Assembly (NCBI GenBank): GCA_031376285.1
Contig: JANMDN010000047.1
Span: 1 to 24,939, forward strand
Direction: 5' to 3'
DNA: 24,939 nucleotides
Source of the DNA: JANMDN01 sp031376285
Lineage (GTDB): Bacteria; Actinomycetota; Thermoleophilia; Miltoncostaeales; Miltoncostaeaceae
Positions 6,820-13,704 of the stretch are shown here, piece after piece (position 1 is the first letter of the stretch; each line of letters begins with the position of its first letter). The translations under genes and the position numbers were made by a program. The notes below the pieces were generated by a model. The model did not search any database and was not told the origin of the DNA. It saw nothing but the letters and a program-made list of their open reading frames with translations.

Positions 6820-7245
6820 GTGGCGCTTCGGCCAGAGCTCCAGGCGATCGTCGACGATTTCGCGGAGAGCCCGAAGTCGCTACGCCTCGCCATGCTGCTT
6901 GAGTTCGCCGACGGCCTTCCGGAGCTGCCCGAGCGGCTTCGGGAGGCTGGAGTGCTCGATCAGGTGCACGAATGCCAGACGCCCTTCTTCGTTGCGGCCG
7001 AGCAGGGCGACGATGGGACCGTCGACCTCTGGTTCGACGCGCCGCCCGAGGCGCCAACCACTCGCGGCTATGCCGGGGTGCTCCGGGCTGGGCTCTCTGG
7101 GGCGACACCGACGGAGATTCTCGCGACGCCCGCGAACTTCTTCACCGAGATGTCGCTCTCGGAACTGATTTCACCCCTTCGGCTGCGTGGCATGGGCGCA
7201 ATCCTCGCCCACATCAAGCGCCAGGTGGTCAACGCGCAGCCGTGA
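6820..7245 (+). CDS. SufE-like sulfur acceptor
   Basis: The 141-residue product is a complete SufE-fold protein. SufE proteins accept persulfide sulfur from a cysteine desulfurase or sulfurtransferase and pass it to Fe-S scaffolds. The acceptor Cys52 lies in the expected HECQTPFF loop, and the C-terminal RLRGMGAILAHIK helix is typical. The best start is GTG 6820, where family similarity begins. It has no Shine-Dalgarno sequence and lies 5 bases after the right CTAG of the MITE, so translation probably depended on coupling to the upstream stop. An alternative GTG 6736 inside the MITE would add 28 residues. The last bases overlap the next gene (GTGA). Pairing with a rhodanese resembles sseA/SufE pairs of other Actinobacteria. 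Confidence 0.9.
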   Translation: MALRPELQAIVDDFAESPKSLRLAMLLEFADGLPELPERLREAGVLDQVHECQTPFFVAAEQGDDGTVDLWFDAPPEAPTTRGYAGVLRAGLSGATPTEILATPANFFTEMSLSELISPLRLRGMGAILAHIKRQVVNAQP

Positions 7246-7613
7246 GCACGGTCGTGATCTACGACGCCACCTGTGGGGTGTGCAGGACGCTCGTGCGTGT
7301 CGTCGATCGCTTCGGACGACCTGGCCAAATCCGGCTCGTCCCGCGGATCTCGGAGGAAGGCGACCGGACGATCTCGGCCCACTGGCCAGACCCGGCCACC
7401 GCCCCGGCAAGCGTCGTCGTCGTCGCTGGCTGCCGGGCGCTCGTCGAAAGCGATGCCGTGCTCGAGATCTGCTCGCACCTCGTCCAGCCGTTCCCGCTCC
7501 TGCGCGTCGCGAAGGTCGTCCCGCGGCGGGCACGCGACGCCGCGTATCGCCTCTTCGCGCGAAACCGACATCACCTCTCGAAGACCATGGATCGTTTGCT
7601 GCGACGTTCGTGA
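7242..7613 (+). CDS. DCC-family thiol-disulfide oxidoreductase-like protein (DUF393)
   Basis: The 123-residue product begins STVVIYDATCGVCRTLV, the DUF393/DCC motif, with Cys11 and Cys14 forming a thioredoxin-like CxxC (TCGVC) in place of the usual DGxCxxC. The rest (VQPFPLLRVAKVVPRRARD, then YRLFARNRH) fits the family. Such proteins are presumed to have redox or disulfide activity, but no substrate is known. The GTG start 7242 overlaps the SufE stop by 4 bases, so the two are translationally coupled. Its placement between SufE and SufU suggests a role in keeping sulfur-carrier cysteines reduced or in relaying sulfur; this is inference. Confidence 0.88.
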   Translation: MSTVVIYDATCGVCRTLVRVVDRFGRPGQIRLVPRISEEGDRTISAHWPDPATAPASVVVVAGCRALVESDAVLEICSHLVQPFPLLRVAKVVPRRARDAAYRLFARNRHHLSKTMDRLLRRS

Positions 7614-7661
7614 CGCGGCACATCCTCGGCAATCGCCTGGCCAGGGCGGTACCGTGTTGGT

Positions 7662-8108
7662 ATGGGCCTTGACGACCTCTACCAGCAGCTGATCCTGGAT
7701 CACTACCGCTCGCGGCGAAACCAGGGTCGCCTCGACGCCCCGACGATCACGGTGGCTGACAATAACCCCCTCTGCGGCGACGAGATCACCCTTGATCTCC
7801 GGATCGAGGACGGTCGGATCGCCGGGATCGCGCACGAGGGCGAGGGCTGCTCGATCTCGCAGGCCTCGGCATCGATGATGAGCGAAGCGGCAAAGGGCCT
7901 TCCCGTGAGCGAGGCGGTTGATCTGGTCGAGCACTTCCGGCTGATGATGCACGCCGAAGCGGTCGGAGACGAGGAGCGGCTCGGCGACGCGATTGCGCTC
8001 GAGGGTGTCGCCAAGTACCCCGTTCGCGTCAAGTGCGCGCTACTTTCCTGGATGGCACTCAAAGAGGGCGTCGAGCGCGCCGAAGGAGGCAACGCTGGTG
8101 GCAAGTGA
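7662..8108 (+). CDS. sufU: SufU, zinc-dependent sulfur relay protein for Fe-S assembly
   Basis: The 148-residue product contains the three Cys and one Asp that bind zinc in SufU: Cys38 and Asp40 (NPLCGD), Cys63 (GEGCSISQASAS) and Cys125 (VRVKCALLSW). SufU accepts sulfur from the SufS cysteine desulfurase and feeds the SufBCD scaffold. The start ATG 7662 has no Shine-Dalgarno sequence. A TANNNT hexamer (TACCGT, 7650-7655) ends 6 bases before it, which fits a leaderless transcript, although no -35 element is evident. It overlaps the next gene by 11 bases. No sufS, sufB, sufC or sufD lies in this window. Confidence 0.95.
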   Translation: MGLDDLYQQLILDHYRSRRNQGRLDAPTITVADNNPLCGDEITLDLRIEDGRIAGIAHEGEGCSISQASASMMSEAAKGLPVSEAVDLVEHFRLMMHAEAVGDEERLGDAIALEGVAKYPVRVKCALLSWMALKEGVERAEGGNAGGK

Positions 8109-8409
8109 CGATGAGATTCGCGACGCGATGACGACCGTGGAAGACCCCGAGCTCGGCGTGAATGTCGTGGATCTGGGTCTGGTCTACGGCATCCGCCAGG
8201 AAACCGGCGGGAAAGTCATCATCGACATGACGCTCACCTCGATGGGCTGTCCGCTGACCGAGCAGATCCTCGGCGACTCGCAGGCCGCGGTGATGCCCCT
8301 CGACGGCGTCGAGGCGGTCGAGATCAACTGGGTGTGGGACCCCCCGTGGAGTCCCGAGCAGATGACCGACGAAGGTCGACTCATGATGAAGGTGATGGGC
8401 TATGGCTGA
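8098..8409 (+). CDS. MIP18/DUF59-family metal-sulfur cluster assembly factor (SufT-like)
   Basis: The 103-residue product is a single DUF59 domain: DAMTTVEDPELGVNVVDLGL at the N-terminus, the conserved MTLTSMGCPLTE loop with the reactive Cys, and VWDPPWSPEQMTDEGR at the end. Family members (SufT, PaaD-like, eukaryotic MIP18) help mature Fe-S proteins. The start GTG 8098 has an excellent AAGGAGG 8 bases upstream inside the end of sufU. It overlaps the A-type carrier gene (ATG 8402) by 8 bases, so sufU, this gene and the carrier form one tightly coupled operon. Confidence 0.93.
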   Translation: MASDDEIRDAMTTVEDPELGVNVVDLGLVYGIRQETGGKVIIDMTLTSMGCPLTEQILGDSQAAVMPLDGVEAVEINWVWDPPWSPEQMTDEGRLMMKVMGYG

Positions 8410-8845
8410 TCAAGTCGCAGCACCCGACCTGCCGCTCACGCTTGAGGAAAAGAAAGCCGCTGCGCGCGAGCGGGCGCGGAAGGCACGCGAACAGCAGGTT
8501 TCTGGCGAGGCCCAGGTCGGCCTGAGCGACGCGGCCGCGGCCTACGTTCGCGCGAGCGCTGACGCAACCGGGCGCCCGCATGCGATGCGGCTGCGGATCC
8601 TCGCGGGGGGTTGCTCCGGTCTCGAGTACAACCTCGACCTGCTCGATGCGGGCGAATCCGCGCGCTCCGATGAGCGCGAGATCGTCGCAAACGGCGTACG
8701 TCTGCTCCTCGACACGAAGAGCGCGATCTACGTCACCGGGTCGACGATCGATTACGAATCGTCCATCATGCAGCGTGGATTCAAGATCAAGAACCCCAAT
8801 GCCACTACCACCTGCAGCTGCGGCACGAGCTTCGGCGTGAGCTAG
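8402..8845 (+). CDS. A-type Fe-S carrier (IscA/ErpA/SufA family)
   Basis: The 147-residue product has the three ligand cysteines of A-type carriers: Cys71 (GGCSGLEY) and Cys138 and Cys140 (TCSCGTSF). The core domain runs about 38-147 and ends at the family's usual C-terminus. Unusually, it is preceded by about 37 residues of highly charged sequence (TLEEKKAAARERARKAREQQ), likely a helix or coiled coil, which typical family members of about 110 residues lack. The ATG 8402 overlaps the DUF59 gene and agrees with coupling. It likely delivers [2Fe-2S] or [4Fe-4S] clusters to apoproteins. The stop is again in a CTAG (8842-8845). Confidence 0.92.
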   Translation: MADQVAAPDLPLTLEEKKAAARERARKAREQQVSGEAQVGLSDAAAAYVRASADATGRPHAMRLRILAGGCSGLEYNLDLLDAGESARSDEREIVANGVRLLLDTKSAIYVTGSTIDYESSIMQRGFKIKNPNATTTCSCGTSFGVS

Positions 8846-8856
8846 GCTCGGCGTCC

Positions 8857-9192
8857 GTGCCAGACCGATTGATCTCGTTCCTCGTCCTGGAGGCCGGGAC
8901 GCGAGTTGTCGCGTCGGACGGCGTGGATGTCGGTGCCGTCCAGCGGGTGCTTCATGTCGCCGAGAAAGACATCTTCGACGGCATCGTCATCAAGACCAAC
9001 CAGGGCGAGCGTTTCGTCGATGCGCATGAGGTCGACCAGATCTTCGCCACACGGGTCGCGCTGCTCATCGACTCCGCCACGGCACGGGCGCTCCCCGAAC
9101 CGGACGGCGGAGCGCCGGTTTTCGGCCCGAACACGGGCCTTGGTCGAATCGGCAGGTTCCTCGGCGGGGGGCCCTGGAAGCGGCGCCGCTGA
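8857..9192 (+). CDS. PRC-barrel-like small protein
   Basis: The 111-residue product has a PRC-barrel/DUF2171-like beta-rich core at about residues 12-75: TRVVASDGVDVGAVQRVL, FDGIVIKTNQGERFVDA, then TRVALLID. A basic tail follows (GGPWKRRR). PRC-barrel domains occur in RimM and photosystem proteins and in many small proteins of unknown role. The GTG start lies 11 bases after the A-type carrier stop, so it is probably the last gene of the Fe-S operon. A 12-bp palindrome (AGCGGCGCCGCT) covers its final codons. Confidence 0.7.
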   Translation: MPDRLISFLVLEAGTRVVASDGVDVGAVQRVLHVAEKDIFDGIVIKTNQGERFVDAHEVDQIFATRVALLIDSATARALPEPDGGAPVFGPNTGLGRIGRFLGGGPWKRRR

Positions 9193-9411
9193 GCGCCTGT
9201 GTGAACGCTCGTGTTGGCACGAAATCGACACGCTTGTCGCACTCGGCGACTCAGGTTCACGAACTACGACCTCGGCGGCGAGCGTCGCGCCCCCCGCTCC
9301 CAACTGTGACTCTCCCGGTCCGGTCGATCCCTACGATCCGGTCCGTACCGCAGGACCCTACGCGCTCGAATCGCCAAAGACCATCGCCACCGCAACCACA
9401 CGGAGAACCGC

Positions 9412-10206
9412 GTGAGCCAGACCGACGGGCAACGTTTCGGGCGACACCCCGCCCACGGACAGCTCGGCTATCTCCAGATTCCCGCGGTTGACATCGCCCG
9501 ATCCGCCGCGTTCTATGCCGCGGTCTTCGGGTGGTCCGTCGAGCTGGAGTACGGCAGCTTCGAGGCACCCGGACTCATCGGCCAGTGGACGACGGATCGG
9601 CCGCCAGGGGCCTCCGCCGGACCGGTGATGTGGTTGTGTATCGACGCGCTCTGGCCCACCCTGGAGGAGGTCGCGACGCACGGCGGAACGGTGCGCGGCA
9701 CCCCGCAGCTCGACCAGGGCGAGCGCTGGCTCGTCGAGATCGACGACCCGGCCGGGAACCGCATCGGGCTCGTGGCGGCGGTCCGTTCGCCCCAGCAGCA
9801 GACCCTGCTCGCGGTGCGTGACGTCGAGGCGGCGAGCCGCTGGTATCAGCAGCTGCTCGGCCTGACGAGCGACCATGGCGGGCCGCACTACGAGCGCCTG
9901 CTCTCCAGGGGCACACTCGTGCTGCAACTGCACAACTGGGACGTCGAACACGAGCACGGCCGCATCGGCGAACGGGACCAAGCGGTCGGCAACGGGGTCG
10001 TCGTGTGGTTCGGCGACGTTGCCGACTTCGACGATGTGGTCGCCCGCGCCGCCCAACTCAGCGCAACCGTCGTCGTTCCCGCCCACCGCAACCCGCGGTC
10101 CGGTGAAGGCAACGGGCCCGGCCATCGCGAGCTTTGGCTCAAGGATCTCGACGGCTACACCGTCGCCATCGCGAGCCCCGACGGTGAGGCGCACGAGGCG
10201 CCGTAG
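9412..10206 (+). CDS. Two-domain VOC (glyoxalase/dioxygenase superfamily) protein
   Basis: The 264-residue product has two vicinal-oxygen-chelate modules. The first (about 18-125) has LGYLQIPAVDIARSAAFYAA and the ending DPAGNRIGLVA. The second (about 132-255) has VRDVEAASRWYQQLLG and the ending LKDLDGYTVAIASPDG. The first module lacks the His usually found on strand one (GYLQI), so metal binding may rest on the second or be absent. Members include dioxygenases, isomerases and antibiotic-binding proteins; the substrate cannot be told. The GTG start 9412 has GGAG about 6 bases before it. The 219 bases upstream (9193-9411) show no gene. Confidence 0.88.
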   Translation: MSQTDGQRFGRHPAHGQLGYLQIPAVDIARSAAFYAAVFGWSVELEYGSFEAPGLIGQWTTDRPPGASAGPVMWLCIDALWPTLEEVATHGGTVRGTPQLDQGERWLVEIDDPAGNRIGLVAAVRSPQQQTLLAVRDVEAASRWYQQLLGLTSDHGGPHYERLLSRGTLVLQLHNWDVEHEHGRIGERDQAVGNGVVVWFGDVADFDDVVARAAQLSATVVVPAHRNPRSGEGNGPGHRELWLKDLDGYTVAIASPDGEAHEAP

Positions 10207-10243
10207 CGGGTTCGGCTGAACCTGGCCCCACCGACACGGCGTT

Positions 10244-10504
10244 TCACTCCAAGAGTTCAGCGGCTGCCAGGTCGGCAATCCGGTCGTCGTCGTAGCCGAG
10301 TAGGTCGTGGAGCACGGCGTAAGTGTCCTCGCCGATTGGGGCGCCAGCGCGCCGTACTACCGCCGGAGTGCGGGAGAACCGGAAACGGGAGTTCTCCACC
10401 CACGCGGTACCCTGAAACGTGGGTGGTGGTCCGGGGTGGCCCGAAACGTCGGCGGCTTCCTTGCAGGGCGGGGCACGGCCTCCGCCACCGTCCGGCAGCC
10501 CCAT
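10244..10504 (-). pseudogene. C-terminal relic of a class III (CaiB/BaiF) CoA-transferase
   Basis: Only the last roughly 55 residues look familiar: VENSRFRFSRTPAVVRRAGA, then PIGEDTYAVLHDLLGYDDD, typical of the final segment of family III acyl-CoA transferases. These are normally about 400 residues. Upstream, the frame soon becomes Gly/Pro-rich sequence without family features, and the oppositely oriented UPF0182 gene starts 65 bases away. The remainder is therefore absent and this is a truncated remnant, probably not expressed as a functional enzyme. An unrelated small protein is the alternative but is less likely. Confidence 0.6.
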
Positions 10505-10569
10505 ACGTCCAACGCGAGAGATGGCCAGGTCGGCGCTCGCACCGGTGAGCGTCTGCCAGTATCCGACCC

Positions 10570-13500
10570 ATGAGCCTAGATCCTGATTCCATCATCGAGT
10601 TCCCGGCACGACGGCGCTCGCCGCGCTGGCCCGCGATTTTGCTGGCCACAGTCGTCGCGCTCGTCGTCATCGGCCGGATCGCCCTGCACTACGGCGCCGA
10701 GATCACCGTGAAATCGGCCTTCTACGACGGCATCGGGATGGGCGACGTCTACTCGCGCCGCTGGCACACAAACGTGATTCTCGGTGCAATCGGGGTTCTC
10801 CTCGGTCTCCTCTTTGCCATCCCGGCGCTCCTCGCGTGGCGCGTACCGCGCGACCGGGGTGGAGAACGCGAGACCAGCCTGTCCGCCACCGTGGAGCAGT
10901 GGCTCTCGCAACGGATGGGCTCCAATGGCCTCGGCGGTCTGAGCACCGTCGGCCAGCGACGCGGCCTCCCGCTCTTGGCGTTTGTCGCCCTTTGCGTCGT
11001 GCTCTGCGGCTCGATGGCTTCGCGCCTGGTCACACAGCGTGACCAACTCTTTGCGCTCGTCAACGCGACGTCATTTGGCACGCAGGATCCGGTCTTCAAC
11101 AAGGACATCGGCTTCTTCGTGTTCAGTCGACCGGCCTGGGTCGGCCTGCTCGGGATACTGGTGAGCGGGTTGATCTTCGCGCTCATCGCAACGCTCATCG
11201 CTGGCGCTGTGCGCTGGCTGAGCCTGATGACGACGGGATACCAGCGCTCGGCGGCGCGGGTCGGAGGGCGAGCGCGTTCGATCGCGCTGCTCCTGATTGG
11301 ACTCCTCGTGATCGCGCTCGGGGCCCTCTACTGGCTCTCACGCTACGCCCTCGTCATCGGTGGTGACCAACTCGTCGCGGGAGCCGGTCAGGCGACCCGC
11401 GCGATCGACATCCCCACCCGCGCCGTCGCGGCAATCGTCGTCATGCTGATCGGTCTTGGCATCACGATGACCGCGATTCCGGCCATCCAACGTACGCTCG
11501 CCCGTCTGACACGCCGCCAAGCGGTCATCATCGTCGCCGGCGCGTGGGGCGTCGTGGCCATCCTCCTCACGGTCCTCGCCTCACCGTGGTGGCTCGTGCT
11601 GCTTGTCCCTCCGGCGATACTGCTCGCTGTTGCCCTTGCGGGCGGAGGTGTCGCGCGGCAGGAGCTCGCCGGCCGTGCCTCGCCCTGGACGTTACCGGCC
11701 GTCGGGATCGCGTCGGCCGTCGTGCTCACGATTCTCGGGCCGGCTGGCGCCGCCCTGAACGACGCGATCGCCCTCCGAGGGACGCGACTCCAGGTTGAGC
11801 GCCCGAACATCGAAGCGACGCTCAAGGCCACGCGGCAGGCGACGGGGCTCGACCAGGCCCAGATCGTCGATGCCCCATACAAACGGGCGGCGGTCACGCA
11901 AGAGGCCATCGCAAGCGCACCCGCGTCGGTCGGGAGCATTCGCTTCCTCGACATCCCGCCGACCGAGGAAGCGTGCTCGCGGCTGCAGACCTTCAACCAG
12001 TTCTACACCTGCGACGACGTTGACGTCGATCGGTACACGCTCGACGGGAAGCGACGGACGGTGTTCGGCGTTGGGCGCGAGATCGACTACGAGAAGCTTC
12101 CTGACTTCCAGCGCCGCCATTTCACGTACACGCATGGCTATGGACTGGTCCTTGCCCCGGTAAACGAGATCGAAACGAATACCGGCCGGCCGAGCTGGGT
12201 CGCGGGCGGAATCCCCCAAACCGGAATCGACTTCGAAGGTGACAACGGCTCGATCTACTTCGGAGCGGCGGCCGGCATGCCGTGGTCGATGGTGAGCACG
12301 AAGCAGTCGGTCTTCGATCGGCTCGACAGCTCGAAGGCCGTGACATGGAAGGGCGCCACCGGGGTCCGGGTTGGATCGGGTTGGCGGCGTCTCGCAATCA
12401 CTGAGCACCTCGGCGGTCTGCCGTTCCTCGGGGGCGGTCGCAAGGTCTGGAACGCCACGTCCGGCGACCCTGCTGACGCGAACTCCGATCTCCTGCTCTA
12501 CCGAGACCTGACGGCCCGCCTGGACGAGATCGCCCCGTTCATGACGATCGACGGCGACCCCTACTTCGCCGCCGCAAACGGTCACCTCTACGTGATGGCG
12601 CCGGTCTATGCGACGACCGACCAGTACCCCTACGCCGCCAACTTCGGGTATCGCTACCTGCGCCAGTCGACGATGGCCGTCATGGACGCCTACTCCGGCG
12701 AGACCAACCTCTACGTGCTCGACGACAAGGAGCCGATCACCCGAGCCTGGCGCTCGGTGTACCCGACGCTCTTTACCTCCGGCGACAAGCTTCCGTCCGA
12801 GTTGCGAGCGCACGTGCGGTTTGGTGAGGCGGGCCTCAACGTCTTGGCGGCCGCAGCCAGGCGCTTCCATGTCACCGAAACAGACGCGTTCTATAACGGC
12901 GACGAGGCGTGGGCGCCAACCGAAGAGGCCTACGGCCCAGGGGTGCAAGGCGTGCGGATCGTGTCGCCGATCCGCTACACCTACGCCGTGTTGCCGGGCG
13001 ACACCATGGAACGATTCGTCGCGGTCCAGTCCTACAAGCCGGCGGTGCAGGGTCGCGGTATCGGCTTCTCGGGCTGGCTGGCGGTCATCAACGATCCCGA
13101 CGACGCGTCCGGCCCGCAATTCGGACGAAAAGTGCTCCTGCGCTTTCGGGGCAACCAGACCGAGCCGCTCGACTCGCTTGACACCTTCACGAGCAACGTC
13201 GCCAAGGACCCGGCGCTCTCGAGTGAGATTGGTATTCGCAAGGACTCGGTCCTGCGAGGGAACACCATCGTCGTTCCGGTCGGCAAAGGACTCCTCTACG
13301 TCCAGCCCCTCTACCTCGACTCAACCGGTGACTCCCTCCCGACGCTCTGGAAAGTGATCGTCAGCTTCGGGAACGGGGTCGTCTTCTCAGCGCCGACGCT
13401 CCCGAAGGCGCTCGATCTCGCCCTTGGTGGTACTGGGGAGGACCTCCCCCCGGACGCCGGCTCAGGTGGCCCGTCCGGGACGCCGCAGACCATCAGCGAG

Positions 13501-13650
13501 CTCGTACGGCGAGCGAGCGCCGAGTTCGACGCCTACCAGAAGGCGTTCGGTAGCGGCGACTACGAAGAGGCCGGAAAGCGGCTGAAGGCCTTCCGAAGTG
13601 CGCTCGCCCGGGCAAAGACACTCGCCGACCGACCCGCAGCAAAACCGTAG
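10570..13650 (+). CDS. UPF0182 family large membrane protein
   Basis: The 1026-residue product matches UPF0182 (COG1615), found mainly in Actinobacteria and Cyanobacteria; its function is not established. The first 400 residues hold about eight membrane segments (for example ILLATVVALVVIGRIAL, VILGAIGVLLGLLFAIPALL, SIALLLIGLLVIALGALYWL). A large extracytoplasmic part of about 550 residues follows, with family-typical ERPNIEATLKATRQATGLDQ and GYRYLRQSTMAVMDAYSGE. After a Gly/Pro linker, the C-terminus is a helical stretch (about 975-1020). No Shine-Dalgarno sequence precedes ATG 10570; TATCCG ends 4 bases upstream, so a leaderless mRNA is possible. Confidence 0.93.
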   Translation: MSLDPDSIIEFPARRRSPRWPAILLATVVALVVIGRIALHYGAEITVKSAFYDGIGMGDVYSRRWHTNVILGAIGVLLGLLFAIPALLAWRVPRDRGGERETSLSATVEQWLSQRMGSNGLGGLSTVGQRRGLPLLAFVALCVVLCGSMASRLVTQRDQLFALVNATSFGTQDPVFNKDIGFFVFSRPAWVGLLGILVSGLIFALIATLIAGAVRWLSLMTTGYQRSAARVGGRARSIALLLIGLLVIALGALYWLSRYALVIGGDQLVAGAGQATRAIDIPTRAVAAIVVMLIGLGITMTAIPAIQRTLARLTRRQAVIIVAGAWGVVAILLTVLASPWWLVLLVPPAILLAVALAGGGVARQELAGRASPWTLPAVGIASAVVLTILGPAGAALNDAIALRGTRLQVERPNIEATLKATRQATGLDQAQIVDAPYKRAAVTQEAIASAPASVGSIRFLDIPPTEEACSRLQTFNQFYTCDDVDVDRYTLDGKRRTVFGVGREIDYEKLPDFQRRHFTYTHGYGLVLAPVNEIETNTGRPSWVAGGIPQTGIDFEGDNGSIYFGAAAGMPWSMVSTKQSVFDRLDSSKAVTWKGATGVRVGSGWRRLAITEHLGGLPFLGGGRKVWNATSGDPADANSDLLLYRDLTARLDEIAPFMTIDGDPYFAAANGHLYVMAPVYATTDQYPYAANFGYRYLRQSTMAVMDAYSGETNLYVLDDKEPITRAWRSVYPTLFTSGDKLPSELRAHVRFGEAGLNVLAAAARRFHVTETDAFYNGDEAWAPTEEAYGPGVQGVRIVSPIRYTYAVLPGDTMERFVAVQSYKPAVQGRGIGFSGWLAVINDPDDASGPQFGRKVLLRFRGNQTEPLDSLDTFTSNVAKDPALSSEIGIRKDSVLRGNTIVVPVGKGLLYVQPLYLDSTGDSLPTLWKVIVSFGNGVVFSAPTLPKALDLALGGTGEDLPPDAGSGGPSGTPQTISELVRRASAEFDAYQKAFGSGDYEEAGKRLKAFRSALARAKTLADRPAAKP

Positions 13651-13689
13651 GAGCACCCACCCCCTTCCCGAGGCGGCATCCAGCCCGAC

Positions 13690-13698
13690 TGCTGTAAT
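13690..13698 (+). promoter_or_regulatory. Extended -10 promoter for a leaderless recQ transcript
   Basis: TGC followed by TGTAAT (5 of 6 match to TATAAT) ends 6 bases before GTG 13705, and there is no Shine-Dalgarno sequence. This fits transcription starting at or next to the start codon. No good -35 element is seen, as is usual for extended -10 promoters. Confidence 0.5.
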
Positions 13699-13704
13699 GG
13701 TCGG

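Noticed and set aside
9179..9190. 12-bp palindrome AGCGGCGCCGCT as an operator
   Set aside because: It covers the last codons of the PRC-barrel-like gene (Arg-Arg and stop) and is easily explained by codon use in GC-rich DNA.
11692..13119. 475-codon minus-strand open frame inside the UPF0182 gene
   Set aside because: It is antisense to a conserved coding region and has no domain or start signal.
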